Below are positions 50,028 through 60,100 of a stretch of 64,000 nucleotides of DNA, piece by piece. The notes beneath the pieces were generated by a model, which worked only from the letters and a program-made list of their open reading frames with translations, did no database searches and had not been told where the DNA came from. Where the stretch lies: positions 3,446,001-3,510,000 of the forward strand of contig NZ_CP133268.1 in NCBI RefSeq assembly GCF_030915385.1. The letters run 5' to 3'. This DNA is from Neobacillus sp. PS3-12 (GTDB taxonomy: Bacteria > Bacillota > Bacilli > Bacillales > Cytobacillaceae). The position numbers and the translations under genes were made by a program. The stretch's first letter is position 1. Each line of letters begins with the position of its first letter.

Positions 50028-51125
50028 ATGGAAAATCAATTAAGTAATCTTGAAAAAATAGATATTGAAACTTTTCAAAATGATTTAATTTCGTGGTTTA
50101 AAAATGAACAGAGGGATTTGCCGTGGAGAAAAGATCAGGATCCCTATAAAGTTTGGGTGTCGGAGATTATGCTGCAACAAACAAGAGTGGACACGGTTAT
50201 TCCCTACTTTAATCGTTTTCTTGAGTGGTTTCCTACATTAGATGATCTGGCAGAAGCTGAAGAAGAAAAGGTCTTAAAAGCTTGGGAAGGGTTAGGGTAT
50301 TACTCCAGAGTCCGAAATCTTCAATCAGCAGTTAAAGAGGTACGTGAAAAATATAACGGTGTAGTTCCCAATAACCCGCAGGATATTTCTTCCTTAAAGG
50401 GAGTTGGCCCTTATACTGCAGGAGCCATTTTGAGTATTGCATATGGTGTTCCTGAGCCTGCAGTGGATGGAAACGTGATGAGAGTTTTAGCAAGAATCCT
50501 GTCCATTTGGGAAGATATTGCAAAACCGTCAACACGGAAAGTTTTTGAACAAGCTGTTAGATTGATGATCTCTAAAGAGGATCCATCTAGTTTTAATCAG
50601 GCGCTAATGGAACTAGGGGCATTAGTATGTACACCAACATCGCCTTCTTGTTTATTATGTCCTGTTCGCGAACATTGCCAGGGTTTTTATGAAGGGATTC
50701 AAAACGAACTGCCAATAAAAACGAAAAAAGTTAAACAGAAACAGGTTCAAATGGCAGCTTTTTTTCTAACCAATCAAGAAGGGAAGGTCCTTATCCATAA
50801 ACGCTCCAGTGTGGGATTACTAGCAAATTTATGGGAGTTTCCAAATGTTGAAATTGATTTTCCTCTTCAAAATGAAAGAAGACAATTGGCTGGGCTTAGT
50901 GAAGATACATTAGGTGTCATAATCGAATCATTTAAGCGAATGGGCCAAATTCAACATGTGTTTTCCCATTTGATTTGGAATATTGATGCATATACAGGAA
51001 CGGTATCAGCTTTTCCGAAAGAGGAGCAAGATTGGAAGCTTGTTACGATTGAGGAATTAGAAGACTATGCTTTCCCTGTACCTTATCAAAAAATGAAAAA
51101 GCTTTATCTGGATCGTAATTATTAG
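50028..51125 (+). CDS. mutY: Adenine DNA glycosylase
   Basis: Removes adenine mispaired with 8-oxoguanine. It has 365 residues: catalytic Glu E46 in [11 protein letters not shown], helix-hairpin-helix [11 protein letters not shown] (about 123-133), catalytic Asp D147 in VDGNVMRV, [4Fe-4S] ligands C201, C208, C211 and C217, and a C-terminal NUDIX-like domain (about 235-360) that recognises 8-oxoguanine. GGAGG lies 11 nt before ATG 50028. It is divergent from yfhP and followed by an unusual three-armed hairpin region. Genomic position matches B. subtilis mutY. Confidence 0.95.
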   Translation: MENQLSNLEKIDIETFQNDLISWFKNEQRDLPWRKDQDPYKVWVSEIMLQQTRVDTVIPYFNRFLEWFPTLDDLAEAEEEKVLKAWEGLGYYSRVRNLQSAVKEVREKYNGVVPNNPQDISSLKGVGPYTAGAILSIAYGVPEPAVDGNVMRVLARILSIWEDIAKPSTRKVFEQAVRLMISKEDPSSFNQALMELGALVCTPTSPSCLLCPVREHCQGFYEGIQNELPIKTKKVKQKQVQMAAFFLTNQEGKVLIHKRSSVGLLANLWEFPNVEIDFPLQNERRQLAGLSEDTLGVIIESFKRMGQIQHVFSHLIWNIDAYTGTVSAFPKEEQDWKLVTIEELEDYAFPVPYQKMKKLYLDRNY

Positions 51126-51126
51126 G

Positions 51127-51189
51127 TATGAAGGACAAAATCATGGTAAAGAACAGGCAAAATGTCCTTCATAAAGGTTATGAAGGACA
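51127..51189. promoter_or_regulatory. Three-armed alternative hairpin after mutY
   Basis: TATGAAGGACA occurs at 51127-51137 and 51179-51189, and its complement TGTCCTTCATA at 51163-51173. The middle arm can pair with either side; the right-hand pairing has a 5-nt loop. It lies between convergent mutY and yfhS and may be a transcript end for either strand. Confidence 0.55.
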
Positions 51190-51233
51190 AGATCATAGTT
51201 AAATCATGTAAAATTTCTTTCATTAAAAAATCA

Positions 51234-51458
51234 TTAATCATAAACCATTTTAGTTCCATGAGTATAGTCAGCACCATCGCGGCCCAAACCGCCGCGATTT
51301 TCTATCTCTTCAATTATTGCGCAGTGAATACTAACCCCTTCACTATTTAAGTAAGGGGCCATTTGCTGAAGCGAATGGTGGAAAAAAGCAAGTTCACTTT
51401 TGTTCCATTCTGATTTTGGTATCATTGATAATTCGGTCATATCACGCCCTACATACAT
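51234..51458 (-). CDS. yfhS: Small protein, YfhS-like
   Basis: Protein of 74 residues beginning MYVGRDMTELSMIPKSEW, then LAFFHHSLQQMAPYLNSEG and a C-terminal Gly-rich RGGLGRDGADYTHG. It has no signal or membrane segment. Position between mutY and fabL on the minus strand corresponds to B. subtilis yfhS, a small gene of unknown function. ATG 51458 is preceded by GAGAGGAAG. The assignment rests mostly on synteny and size. Confidence 0.68.
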   Translation of the reverse strand: MYVGRDMTELSMIPKSEWNKSELAFFHHSLQQMAPYLNSEGVSIHCAIIEEIENRGGLGRDGADYTHGTKMVYD

Positions 51459-51526
51459 GTCAATCTTCCTCTCGAAAAAGTATATAGATTATTGTTTTGT
51501 TTAAAATTAACTTCTATGCATGCTAA

Positions 51527-52312
<786 letters not shown>

Positions 52313-52335
52313 AATTTCCAAATTTTAGTTGGATA

Positions 52336-52373
52336 ACCTCCACGGTGCAAGGATACATTATTATCGTGGAGGT
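52336..52373 (+). promoter_or_regulatory. Inverted repeat that covers the sspE ribosome-binding site
   Basis: ACCTCCACG (52336-52344) is exactly complementary to CGTGGAGGT (52365-52373), and the second arm contains the ribosome site of the spore protein gene at 52383. The 20-nt loop includes CATTATTA, possibly the -10 of a forespore promoter. Confidence 0.6.
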
Positions 52374-52382
52374 GATTTACAA

Positions 52383-52706
52383 ATGGCAAATTTCAATAAT
52401 CAGCCAAACAGAACATCAGCTGGAACAAACATTCAACAAGTAAGACAACAGAATGCATCGTCCTCTCAAGGCAGTGCTGGAGCATTTGGTACTGAGTTTG
52501 CGAGCGAAACAAATGCTCAACAAGTGAGACAGCAAAATGCTCAATCTGCTAGAAGCAAATCTGCAGGTGCAGCAGGAGCTGCTGGATCTACAGGAGCATT
52601 TGGTACTGAGTTCGCTAGCCAAACCGATGCTGCTGAAGTAAGAAAACAAAATCAGCAGTCTCAAGCGAACAAATCGCAAAACTCTGGTCAATTTGGCCAA
52701 AGCTAA
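52383..52706 (+). CDS. sspE: Gamma-type small acid-soluble spore protein
   Basis: Spore amino-acid reserve protein of 107 residues, rich in Gln, Asn, Ala and Ser and lacking Trp and Cys. It contains the GPR protease-type sites EFASET and EFASQT within two repeats beginning GAFGTEFAS, followed by QQVRQQNAQ-type segments, as in Bacillus SspE. ATG 52383 is preceded by GTGGAGGTGA; the frame upstream to 52329 is not coding. It lies downstream of fabL as in B. subtilis. Expected to be forespore-specific; an inverted repeat covers its ribosome site. Confidence 0.93.
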   Translation: MANFNNQPNRTSAGTNIQQVRQQNASSSQGSAGAFGTEFASETNAQQVRQQNAQSARSKSAGAAGAAGSTGAFGTEFASQTDAAEVRKQNQQSQANKSQNSGQFGQS

Positions 52707-52718
52707 TTAAACTAAGCG

Positions 52719-52757
52719 AAAAAGGCACTTCATCATAGGGATGGAGTGCCTTTCTTT
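52719..52757 (+). terminator. Terminator after sspE
   Basis: AAAGGCACTTCATC / GATGGAGTGCCTTT hairpin followed by CTTTATG. Confidence 0.8.
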
Positions 52758-52895
52758 ATGAACTTACACATTGTTAAGCGGACACATTCTTTTTTTGTCG
52801 ACAAAACCTCCTGTTAATCTACAGAAGAAGTCAAAGGAATTTAGCTATGATTCAAGAATACATATAGAAGAATTTTAATAACAGGCGGTGGTTGA

Positions 52896-53153
52896 ATGAG
52901 TGATTTTAACCGTTTAGTATATGAGCAAATGCTTACGATGGAAAAGTTATTGTGGATCCAAGGAGAACTTGAAAGATGCCAAGAAATTGAGGAGGAACTA
53001 CATAACCTGCAAAATCAAACAAAGGTGGAAAGTATTCAATTTGAGATTGAACGAATGAAAAAAGAGCTCGCAGAAATCCAGCAAATGTTTGAAAAGCAAA
53101 CAGAAGAAGTCATCCAATCGTACCATCGGATGGAAACAACTTCCTGTAGGTGA
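52896..53153 (+). CDS. ygaB: YgaB family coiled-coil protein
   Basis: Protein of 85 residues, almost entirely helical with heptad-like charge patterns (MEKLLWIQGELERCQEIEEEL, then IERMKKELAEIQQMFEKQTEEV). It matches the small YgaB family of Bacillus by sequence pattern and by its place between sspE and the ntdP gene. Function unknown. ATG 52896 is preceded by CAGGCGGTGG. A terminator follows. Confidence 0.82.
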   Translation: MSDFNRLVYEQMLTMEKLLWIQGELERCQEIEEELHNLQNQTKVESIQFEIERMKKELAEIQQMFEKQTEEVIQSYHRMETTSCR

Positions 53154-53179
53154 GGATGTCTTTTCGAAATTTTTTAGCT

Positions 53180-53222
53180 AATAGGAAAGAGTGAATTTCT
53201 AAAAATTTACTCTTTCCTATAT
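53180..53222 (+). terminator. Terminator after ygaB
   Basis: ATAGGAAAGAGT (53181-53192) / ACTCTTTCCTAT (53209-53220) with further inner pairing. Confidence 0.8.
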
Positions 53223-53483
53223 CGCATTAGTGCAACTACCCTCTGTCTTCGCCCTTTAGGGCTCGCCAATCGGCGAGTTATCTTTAAAATAAAACTAAAA
53301 AATCTTCAACTTTTCGGTAAGAGTCATTGAAAACAATGGCTCTTTTGTTTTAAATTCTTGGCCAAACCGTTATAATAATAATAAATATCAAAATTTTAGA
53401 ATTGTACTTTGTTTCCTATTGTTATAATAAAATGAAAGAATCGATTGGTTACAAAGCGTTCGGGAATGAAAGTAGGGGAAAAC

Positions 53484-54014
53484 ATGGGCGTACCCATAGA
53501 AGGAGCACCAATACAAATACACAGCTATAAACACAATGGGCACATCCATCGTATCTGGGATGAAACAACAGTTTTAAAGGGAACTCAAACTTTAATCATT
53601 GGTGCAAATGATCGGACACTTGTTACGGAATCAGATGGCAGAACATGGGTTACACGGGAACCTGCAATATGTTATTTTCATTCTCAATATTGGTTCAACG
53701 TAATCGGAATGATCCGTGAAGATGGAATTTATTATTATTGCAATATTAGCTCCCCTTATATATTTGACGGGGATTCAATTAAATATATCGATTATGACCT
53801 TGATATTAAAGTTTTTCCCGATATGACTTTTAACTTGCTGGATGAGGATGAGTATGAGCGGCATCGCAAAGAAATGAAATACCCTGATGTTATTGATCAA
53901 ATTCTTAAGAAAAATGTTGAAAAGCTAATTCGTTGGATTCGTCAGCGCAAGGGACCTTTTTCACCAGACTTTATCGATATTTGGTACGAGCGGTATTTAA
54001 CTTACAGAGGTTAA
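53484..54014 (+). CDS. ntdP: Nucleoside tri-/diphosphate phosphatase (DUF402 family, YgaC)
   Basis: Protein of 176 residues, exactly the size of the Staphylococcus/Bacillus NtdP family (DUF402), which hydrolyses nucleoside tri- and diphosphates. Features are [22 protein letters not shown] at the N-terminus, TRPA-like [23 protein letters not shown], and the acidic core [31 protein letters not shown] (shown in parts), with metal-binding Asp residues. ATG 53484 is preceded by GTAGGGGAAAAC; the frame up to 53445 is not needed. Position corresponds to B. subtilis ygaC. Confidence 0.87.
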   Translation: MGVPIEGAPIQIHSYKHNGHIHRIWDETTVLKGTQTLIIGANDRTLVTESDGRTWVTREPAICYFHSQYWFNVIGMIREDGIYYYCNISSPYIFDGDSIKYIDYDLDIKVFPDMTFNLLDEDEYERHRKEMKYPDVIDQILKKNVEKLIRWIRQRKGPFSPDFIDIWYERYLTYRG

Positions 54015-54135
54015 TCAAAAGGCCGAACATTGATTATGGCTCCTGTTGATTTTGATCAACAGGTTTTTATTTGGCTTTAATGCAATAAAGACATGCCACT
54101 TGGTTAGTTTGCTTAGAAAGAGAGGGAAAGTCAAT

Positions 54136-55902
54136 TTGGGCAGCATTCGCAGGTATCTACAATTTGTAAAACCTTATCGAAGGCAAATTTATTTAACAAT
54201 CATCATCGGACTTATTAAATTTTCCATTCCTCTTATCATACCTCTACTTATTAAGTATGTTGTTGATGACATCGTCGGGAATAGTCATTTAATCCAGCAT
54301 GAAAAAATTACAAAATTGCTCTATATAATGATATCTATGGTGGTTATATTTGTGATTTTAAGACCCCCAATAGAATATTTCCGCCAATATTACGCACAGT
54401 GGACAGCAAATAAAATCCTTTATGAGATTCGTGACAAGTTATATTCACACATTCAAAAGCTTAGTTTTAAATTTTATGCAAATAATCGGTCTGGCGAAAT
54501 TATTTCACGAATGATTAATGACGTAGAACAAACAAAGGACTTTGTTATCACGGGGTTAATGAACCTTTGGCTGGATATGTCGACCATTATTATCGCTATT
54601 GCCATGATGGCTTCGATGAGCATAAAGTTAACGATTATCTCCATTTTGCTTTTCCCGCTCTACGCTTTTTCAGTGAAGTACTTTTTTGGGAGGCTTAGAA
54701 AACTGACAAGGGTCCGCTCCCAAGCGCTTGCAGAGGTACAAGGATATCTCCATGAACGGGTACAGGGAATGCCAGTTATTAAAAGCTTTGCGATTGAAAA
54801 ATATGAGCAGTCCCAATTTGCCAAACAAAATAATAACTTCTTAAATAAGGCTCTCCAGCATACAAGTTGGAATGCTAAGTCATTTGCTGCAGTTAATACA
54901 ATAACAGATATTGCGCCATTGCTTGTCATCGGTTATTCCGCTTATCTTGTCATTAACCATAGTCTTACGTTAGGAACAATGGTTGCCTTCTTTGCATATA
55001 TAGATAAACTTTATGATCCGTTAAGAAGGTTGGTTAATTCATCGACAACGCTCACTCAATCTTTTGCATCAATGGACCGTGTTTTTCAATTATTGGATGA
55101 AAAATATGATATTGTCGATTCGCCAGATTCCATTGATTGCAAGGAAGTAAAAGGTGACATTACTTTTGAAAATGTACAATTTGCCTATGAAGAAAAGGGA
55201 GAGTCGGTTTTAAAGGATATTTCCTTGAATGTAAAAAAAGGGGAAACGATTGCCCTTGTGGGAATGAGCGGCGGAGGAAAATCAACATTTGTGAGTTTAA
55301 TTCCCCGTTTTTATGATGTAACCTCAGGAAGAATCCTTTTAGATGGGATCGATATTCGCCGATTTAACGTGCAAACACTGCGAGACAAAATCGGTGTCGT
55401 TTTTCAAGATAATGTCTTATTTAGTGATTCCGTAAAAGCTAATATTCTGCTTGGAAAGCCTGATGCAACGGATGAAGAGGTTATCGAGGCAGCTAAAGCG
55501 GCTAATGCTCACGAATTTATTTTGGGCTTAACGGAAGGATATGAGACAAAAGTGGGAGAGAGAGGGGTAAAGCTTTCAGGCGGACAAAAACAACGGATTG
55601 CCATCGCCAGAGTATTTTTAAAAAATCCTCCACTACTGATTTTGGATGAAGCCACTTCTGCGCTTGATCTTGAAAGCGAACATTCCATTCAGGAATCATT
55701 GAATATTTTGGCACATAATCGTACGACTTTTATTGTTGCTCACCGATTATCGACCATAACCCATGCTAATCGTATTGTTCTGATGGAAAATGGAAAAATA
55801 AAAGAAGTAGGAACACATGATGAGTTGATGGAAAGACAAGGTAGTTACTTTAAATTATTTCAAATCCAGCAATTGGAACAAAAAGAACCCGGTGCAGTAT
55901 GA
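54136..55902 (+). CDS. ygaD: ABC exporter, fused membrane and ATPase domains (YgaD-like)
   Basis: Type IV (B-family) half-transporter of about 588 residues that works as a homodimer. There are six membrane helices (about 15-300) and a nucleotide-binding domain (about 335-575) with Walker [12 protein letters not shown], signature [13 protein letters not shown], Walker [13 protein letters not shown] and the H-loop in [11 protein letters not shown] 54136 is chosen because AGAGAGGG lies just upstream and the protein then begins [17 protein letters not shown], as in B. subtilis YgaD. The longer frame from 54046 lacks a ribosome site. Substrate unknown (lipid or drug). Confidence 0.9.
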   Translation: MGSIRRYLQFVKPYRRQIYLTIIIGLIKFSIPLIIPLLIKYVVDDIVGNSHLIQHEKITKLLYIMISMVVIFVILRPPIEYFRQYYAQWTANKILYEIRDKLYSHIQKLSFKFYANNRSGEIISRMINDVEQTKDFVITGLMNLWLDMSTIIIAIAMMASMSIKLTIISILLFPLYAFSVKYFFGRLRKLTRVRSQALAEVQGYLHERVQGMPVIKSFAIEKYEQSQFAKQNNNFLNKALQHTSWNAKSFAAVNTITDIAPLLVIGYSAYLVINHSLTLGTMVAFFAYIDKLYDPLRRLVNSSTTLTQSFASMDRVFQLLDEKYDIVDSPDSIDCKEVKGDITFENVQFAYEEKGESVLKDISLNVKKGETIALVGMSGGGKSTFVSLIPRFYDVTSGRILLDGIDIRRFNVQTLRDKIGVVFQDNVLFSDSVKANILLGKPDATDEEVIEAAKAANAHEFILGLTEGYETKVGERGVKLSGGQKQRIAIARVFLKNPPLLILDEATSALDLESEHSIQESLNILAHNRTTFIVAHRLSTITHANRIVLMENGKIKEVGTHDELMERQGSYFKLFQIQQLEQKEPGAV

Positions 55903-55925
55903 ACTGAACTGGGTTCTTTTTGTTA
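55881..55925. terminator. Bidirectional terminator between ygaD and ygaE
   Basis: AAAAGAACCC (55881-55890) / GGGTTCTTTT (55911-55920) with an extra inner stem; the left arm lies inside the end of ygaD. Confidence 0.82.
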
Positions 55926-55932
55926 CTTTTTT

Positions 55933-56997
55933 CTACTTTTTAATAGAAACTTCATTTTCATGATGGGAAATAAAACTAGTGATCAACCGATCTAAGTGTT
56001 CGACATGCTCTCCATATTCAAAAATTCCCGTAATGATTTGGATTGTATGATATAGACCTTGATCACTCTTGTCATTTGCTTCTTTTTGATAATCCAAAAA
56101 GAAATCAAGCAGTTCTTTTTTATCTAAATTTACTTGATCTTGTTCCAAACTGGAAGGTGTAGGAACCTTTCCTATATATCTCAACATGATCTGTTCATGA
56201 TGATAGATGAGGATATCCAAATGGGCTTGAATAGATTGCTGAAAAGTTAAGGGTAAATGAAGCAGTTCATTTTCATATCGATGCAATCGTTTTAAGGTAT
56301 CCAGCCCCTTTTTAACAGCGTTAATCATTTGGCGGTAAATGACTAGCTTACGTGACTTTTCCAGATGGTACTTTTTAAAATAACCACGTTCTTCTTTATA
56401 CATTAAATAAAATTGCTCTGTTTGTATTCTATTTTCTTTAAGCTTCTCAATATCAAGCTTTAAGTGATTATGATCAAAAGCATGCCTAGAGCTTAAGCGA
56501 ATCCATCTGATCATTTCCTCTGTTGTACTTGAAATCGCGGTGTACAGTTTTTGTTCATATTTAGGAGGCATGAATATAAGATTGACAATAAAGGCAGATA
56601 AAACACCAAGCATAATCGTTGAGAATCGAATGAAAGAAAATTGAAGAAAGTTCCCCCCAGTGGATTCCATAATAGCTAATAAAGTAACAAGAGAAAGCCC
56701 AATTGTATTCTCAATTTTAAGTTTTAAGTTAATGATAATAACGATGATCGCAGCAAAGCCAATGACAATAAAGGAGTTTCCGAGCACAAGTACTGCTAAG
56801 ATGGAAACCAATGCACCAATAATATTTCCTTGAACTTGCTCAATGATAGATAAATATGATCGGTAAATGGTTGGCTGAATTGCAAATATCGCGGCAATGG
56901 CTGCAAAAATTGGTGAGGGTGAATGTAAAAGTTGTGCCAGATATAGTGATAAAACAATTGCGATTCCCGTTTTAAAGATGCGGGCACCTAGTTTCAT
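55933..56997 (-). CDS. ygaE: Aromatic acid exporter/FUSC-like membrane protein (YgaE)
   Basis: Integral membrane protein of 354 residues. The N-terminal half (about 1-140) has several helices with the family opening KLGARIFKTGIAIVLSLYLAQ (MKLGAR...), ...AAIFAIQPTIYRS and LGNSFIVIGFAAIIVIIIN. The C-terminal half is a soluble helical domain rich in Lys/Glu, the ArAE_2/DUF939-type tail. The family is related to AaeB/FUSC aromatic acid exporters, but a transport role is unproven in Bacillus. It converges with ygaD, as in B. subtilis. ATG 56997 follows AAAGGACAAACAAAG, a modest site. Confidence 0.85.
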   Translation of the reverse strand: MKLGARIFKTGIAIVLSLYLAQLLHSPSPIFAAIAAIFAIQPTIYRSYLSIIEQVQGNIIGALVSILAVLVLGNSFIVIGFAAIIVIIINLKLKIENTIGLSLVTLLAIMESTGGNFLQFSFIRFSTIMLGVLSAFIVNLIFMPPKYEQKLYTAISSTTEEMIRWIRLSSRHAFDHNHLKLDIEKLKENRIQTEQFYLMYKEERGYFKKYHLEKSRKLVIYRQMINAVKKGLDTLKRLHRYENELLHLPLTFQQSIQAHLDILIYHHEQIMLRYIGKVPTPSSLEQDQVNLDKKELLDFFLDYQKEANDKSDQGLYHTIQIITGIFEYGEHVEHLDRLITSFISHHENEVSIKK

Positions 56998-57090
56998 TCT
57001 TTGTTTGTCCTTTCAGTATAATAAGATATTTTGAGAACGATAATGTACTATAACATCTTTTAAACTAGGGAATCAAGATATTTTTTTTAA

Positions 57091-57117
57091 GGCTGTATTA
57101 AAATTGGCTGTTGATTT
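57091..57117. repeat. Remnant of the palindromic repeat element
   Basis: GGCTGTATTAAAATTGGCTG followed by TTGATTT matches the left end of element E (46768-46793) but stops there; no second half is present. It looks like the scar of a degraded or excised copy. Confidence 0.5.
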
Positions 57118-57133
57118 ATCTTTTAAACGATCA

Positions 57134-57175
57134 AAAAAAGAACGTCCGTGAATTTTTTACGGACGTTCTTTTTGC
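57134..57175. terminator. Terminator after the glutamate synthase gene
   Basis: AAAAAGAACGTCCGT / ACGGACGTTCTTTTT, a long perfect stem with an AT loop, downstream of the minus-strand stop at 57185. Confidence 0.92.
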
Positions 57176-57184
57176 TTTAAAAAA

Positions 57185-60100
57185 TCATTCTGTTGATACA
57201 GATGGATCTGCTTGTTCTTTAACAGGAGAGATTTGAACAAAGTGTTCTTCTGGGTTGTCTAATAACCTTTTTAGATTTGTTGCTTCTTCTGTTTGCCCAT
57301 CTTTTTCAAGCAGTTCAATGTATTGATTTAATAACTCTTGAATATCTTGCTTACCACGGGTATTTAACTCTGAAACAAAGACTTTAGCGCCTTTTGCAAT
57401 CCTGCGGCCAATCGCATCTTTCGTTAAGCCCATTTCCGGCTGATGGCGAATGTAAACAGCGCCTCCGGTCATACCAGCACAGATCCATGGCCCTGGGTCT
57501 CCCAAAACAAGACCGCGGCCATTTGTCATATACTCAAATGCAAAACCTTTAATGTTTGCATTTGCTCCAATATTTCCATGTTCCTTGTTAGGAATTGGTT
57601 TAGTTACTAAGCCGCCGATAACGATATCAGCTCCAGAAAGTCGGATTCCCGCACGTGCATCAGCGTTTCCTTGAGCAACTAACAATCCTTTCTGTGCACC
57701 ATAACCAAAACCTTTTCCTACTGAACCATTATAGTATTTGCCATTTTTTCCTTTAGACTTAAGGATTTGAATGCTGCCGCCAAATGAAGTTTTACCAACA
57801 CCATCCTGGCCGCCGCCATTAACAGTAATCGTAATTCCTTCACTATTGTATGCTCCTAAGCCATTTCCAGGAATAGAACCCTCTTTGTAATCTAAGTGGA
57901 CGTTTGGAAGCTGGCGATATGAGCCATCCAATCGGCCTCTTACTCTGTGGCAGGATACACGGCTTCCAAGAACCCTTTGATCAGATGTCACGCTGACAAA
58001 CTCCCTTGAAGAGTTTAACTGTTCAACACTAGCATCAAGGTATTCTGCACCTGCAGCAACCTGCATTTGAACCTGTTCAAGAGACTCATTCTTCTCCATG
58101 GAAGTCACTTTACCCATATCAATTGGTTTAAGAAGGTAGGAAAGGTCAAGTTTACGATTTCCTCCTACTTGCTCTAATAAATCAGAACGTCCAACTGCAT
58201 CTTGCAATCTGTTGATACCAATGGATGCGGCAAGTTCTTTCAATTCATTTCCGAATGCTGTGAATAGGTTCGTAATTCCATTGACAGCTAAATCCAATTG
58301 ACGAGGGACAAAACGTCTTAATCCGTGATCTTTCGCTTGTGCTTCTGTTTCAATTTGCGTTGCAATTCCGACATGGCATGTATCTAAATGACAGCCGCGG
58401 CAGGTAGTACAGCCAATTGAAAGCATAGCTAATGTACCGAAGCCAACGCGGTTTGCTCCAAGAAGCATAACCTTGATTACATCTAGAGCACTCTTTATAC
58501 CGCCGTCTGCCCAAATTTCTACTTTATGGCGCAGGCCGCTTTCAAGAAGGGCATTATGTGCCGCCTTAACCCCAATTTCAACAGGAAGACCAACGTGTTG
58601 AAGGGCATGAATCCTTGCTGCTCCAGTACCGCCATCGAATCCGCTTAGTGTGATAATGTCTGCACCAGCTTTTGCAATTCCAACCGCGATTGTTCCAATA
58701 TTTGGAACAACAGGCACTTTTACAGCAATTTTAGCTTGGTCGTTTGCTGTTTTTAATTCAAGAATCATTTGGGCAAGATCCTCAATTGAATAAATATCAT
58801 GGTTGTTGGAAGGTGATATTAAGTCAGAACCAAGTGTTGCATTACGTGCAGCAGCAACCTTAGCCGTTACTTTTGAACCGGGCAAGTGTCCGCCTTCTCC
58901 AGGCTTTGCACCTTGCCCAATCTTAATCTCCAACAGATTTGAAGAGTTTAAAAGTTCAGCATTAACCCCAAATCGTCCAGATGCAACCTGCTGTCCACGT
59001 GTTCTAGGATATTTACCTAACATATCCTTAATTTCTCCGCCTTCACCATTTAAGCTAACCATATTTAAGCGGTTAGCACCTTCAGCATAAGCACGGAAGG
59101 CTGTTTCGTTTTGTGAACCAAACGACATTGAAGAAATTAGGAATGGCAGACTATGCTCGCCAACAGTAATATCAACATCTTCTGGAGAAACTGATTTTCC
59201 AGTGGCTTTTAATCCAGCAAGATGACGGATTGTTGTTGGATTTTCCATTTCTTGTTCAGTAATCTTGTCACGGTAAACACTGTAATCACCAGTTGCGGCC
59301 ACTTCACCGATCGATTTCCAAATACGAGGAAACAGGTGGAAGGTCTTACCAACCCGAGATCCTTCAATTTGATAATCTTCTGCTCTTGCGATTGCATCTT
59401 TTTCTAGGGAATCAAAATCAGATTCCAGTTCATTTGATCCGAAAAAGTTTACAATGTTTAAAATATCAGCAACTTGGTCATTTAATCCGATAGAAGAGAA
59501 TAAACGGCCGTATCCGCGTAATTCATGGATTCCAATTGTTGAAATTACTTTTTCAAGTCCTTTAATCAAAGCACTGTAAAGATTTAGAAGCGGTTTTGTG
59601 TTTTCATCATTCATAACCGTCATAAACATATAATATGGGCTTACTAAATCAGCGCCTAAACCAATAACGGTAATAATATCATGCAATGAACGAATCGCTG
59701 CAGAGCGTAATACTAAGGAACAATTTCTTCTTAACTCTGCTTTAACCAATGCTTGATCGATGGCAGAAACAGCTAAGTGCGGGTCAATCCAATAAGTACC
59801 TTCTTGGTGTGCATTGGCATCATCCAAAACAATAAGGGTTTTTCCGCTGACAACTGCTTGAACGGTTTCATTAGCTAATCTTTTTAAAGCATCTTCTAAT
59901 TTTTCATCTTTTGTAAAAGTAGTAGAAATAAAGACTGCTTGCTTTTGATTCTGATAATAGTTTACAACCTGGTCGAAGCTAGGCTGATCTAATTCCTCGG
60001 AGCAAGTAAAGCCCATTTTACCTTCTAAAAGGATTGGGGTTGCAAGCTCAATTACAGATCCAATATCTTCATGTGTTGTTAATGAAGGTCGTTTACCAAC

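Noticed and set aside
54041..54064. CCTGTTGATTTTGATCAACAGG near 54.04 kb as another copy of the palindromic repeat
   Set aside because: It shares only the terminal TGTTGATT; the GC-rich core is absent. It is probably a small hairpin after ntdP.
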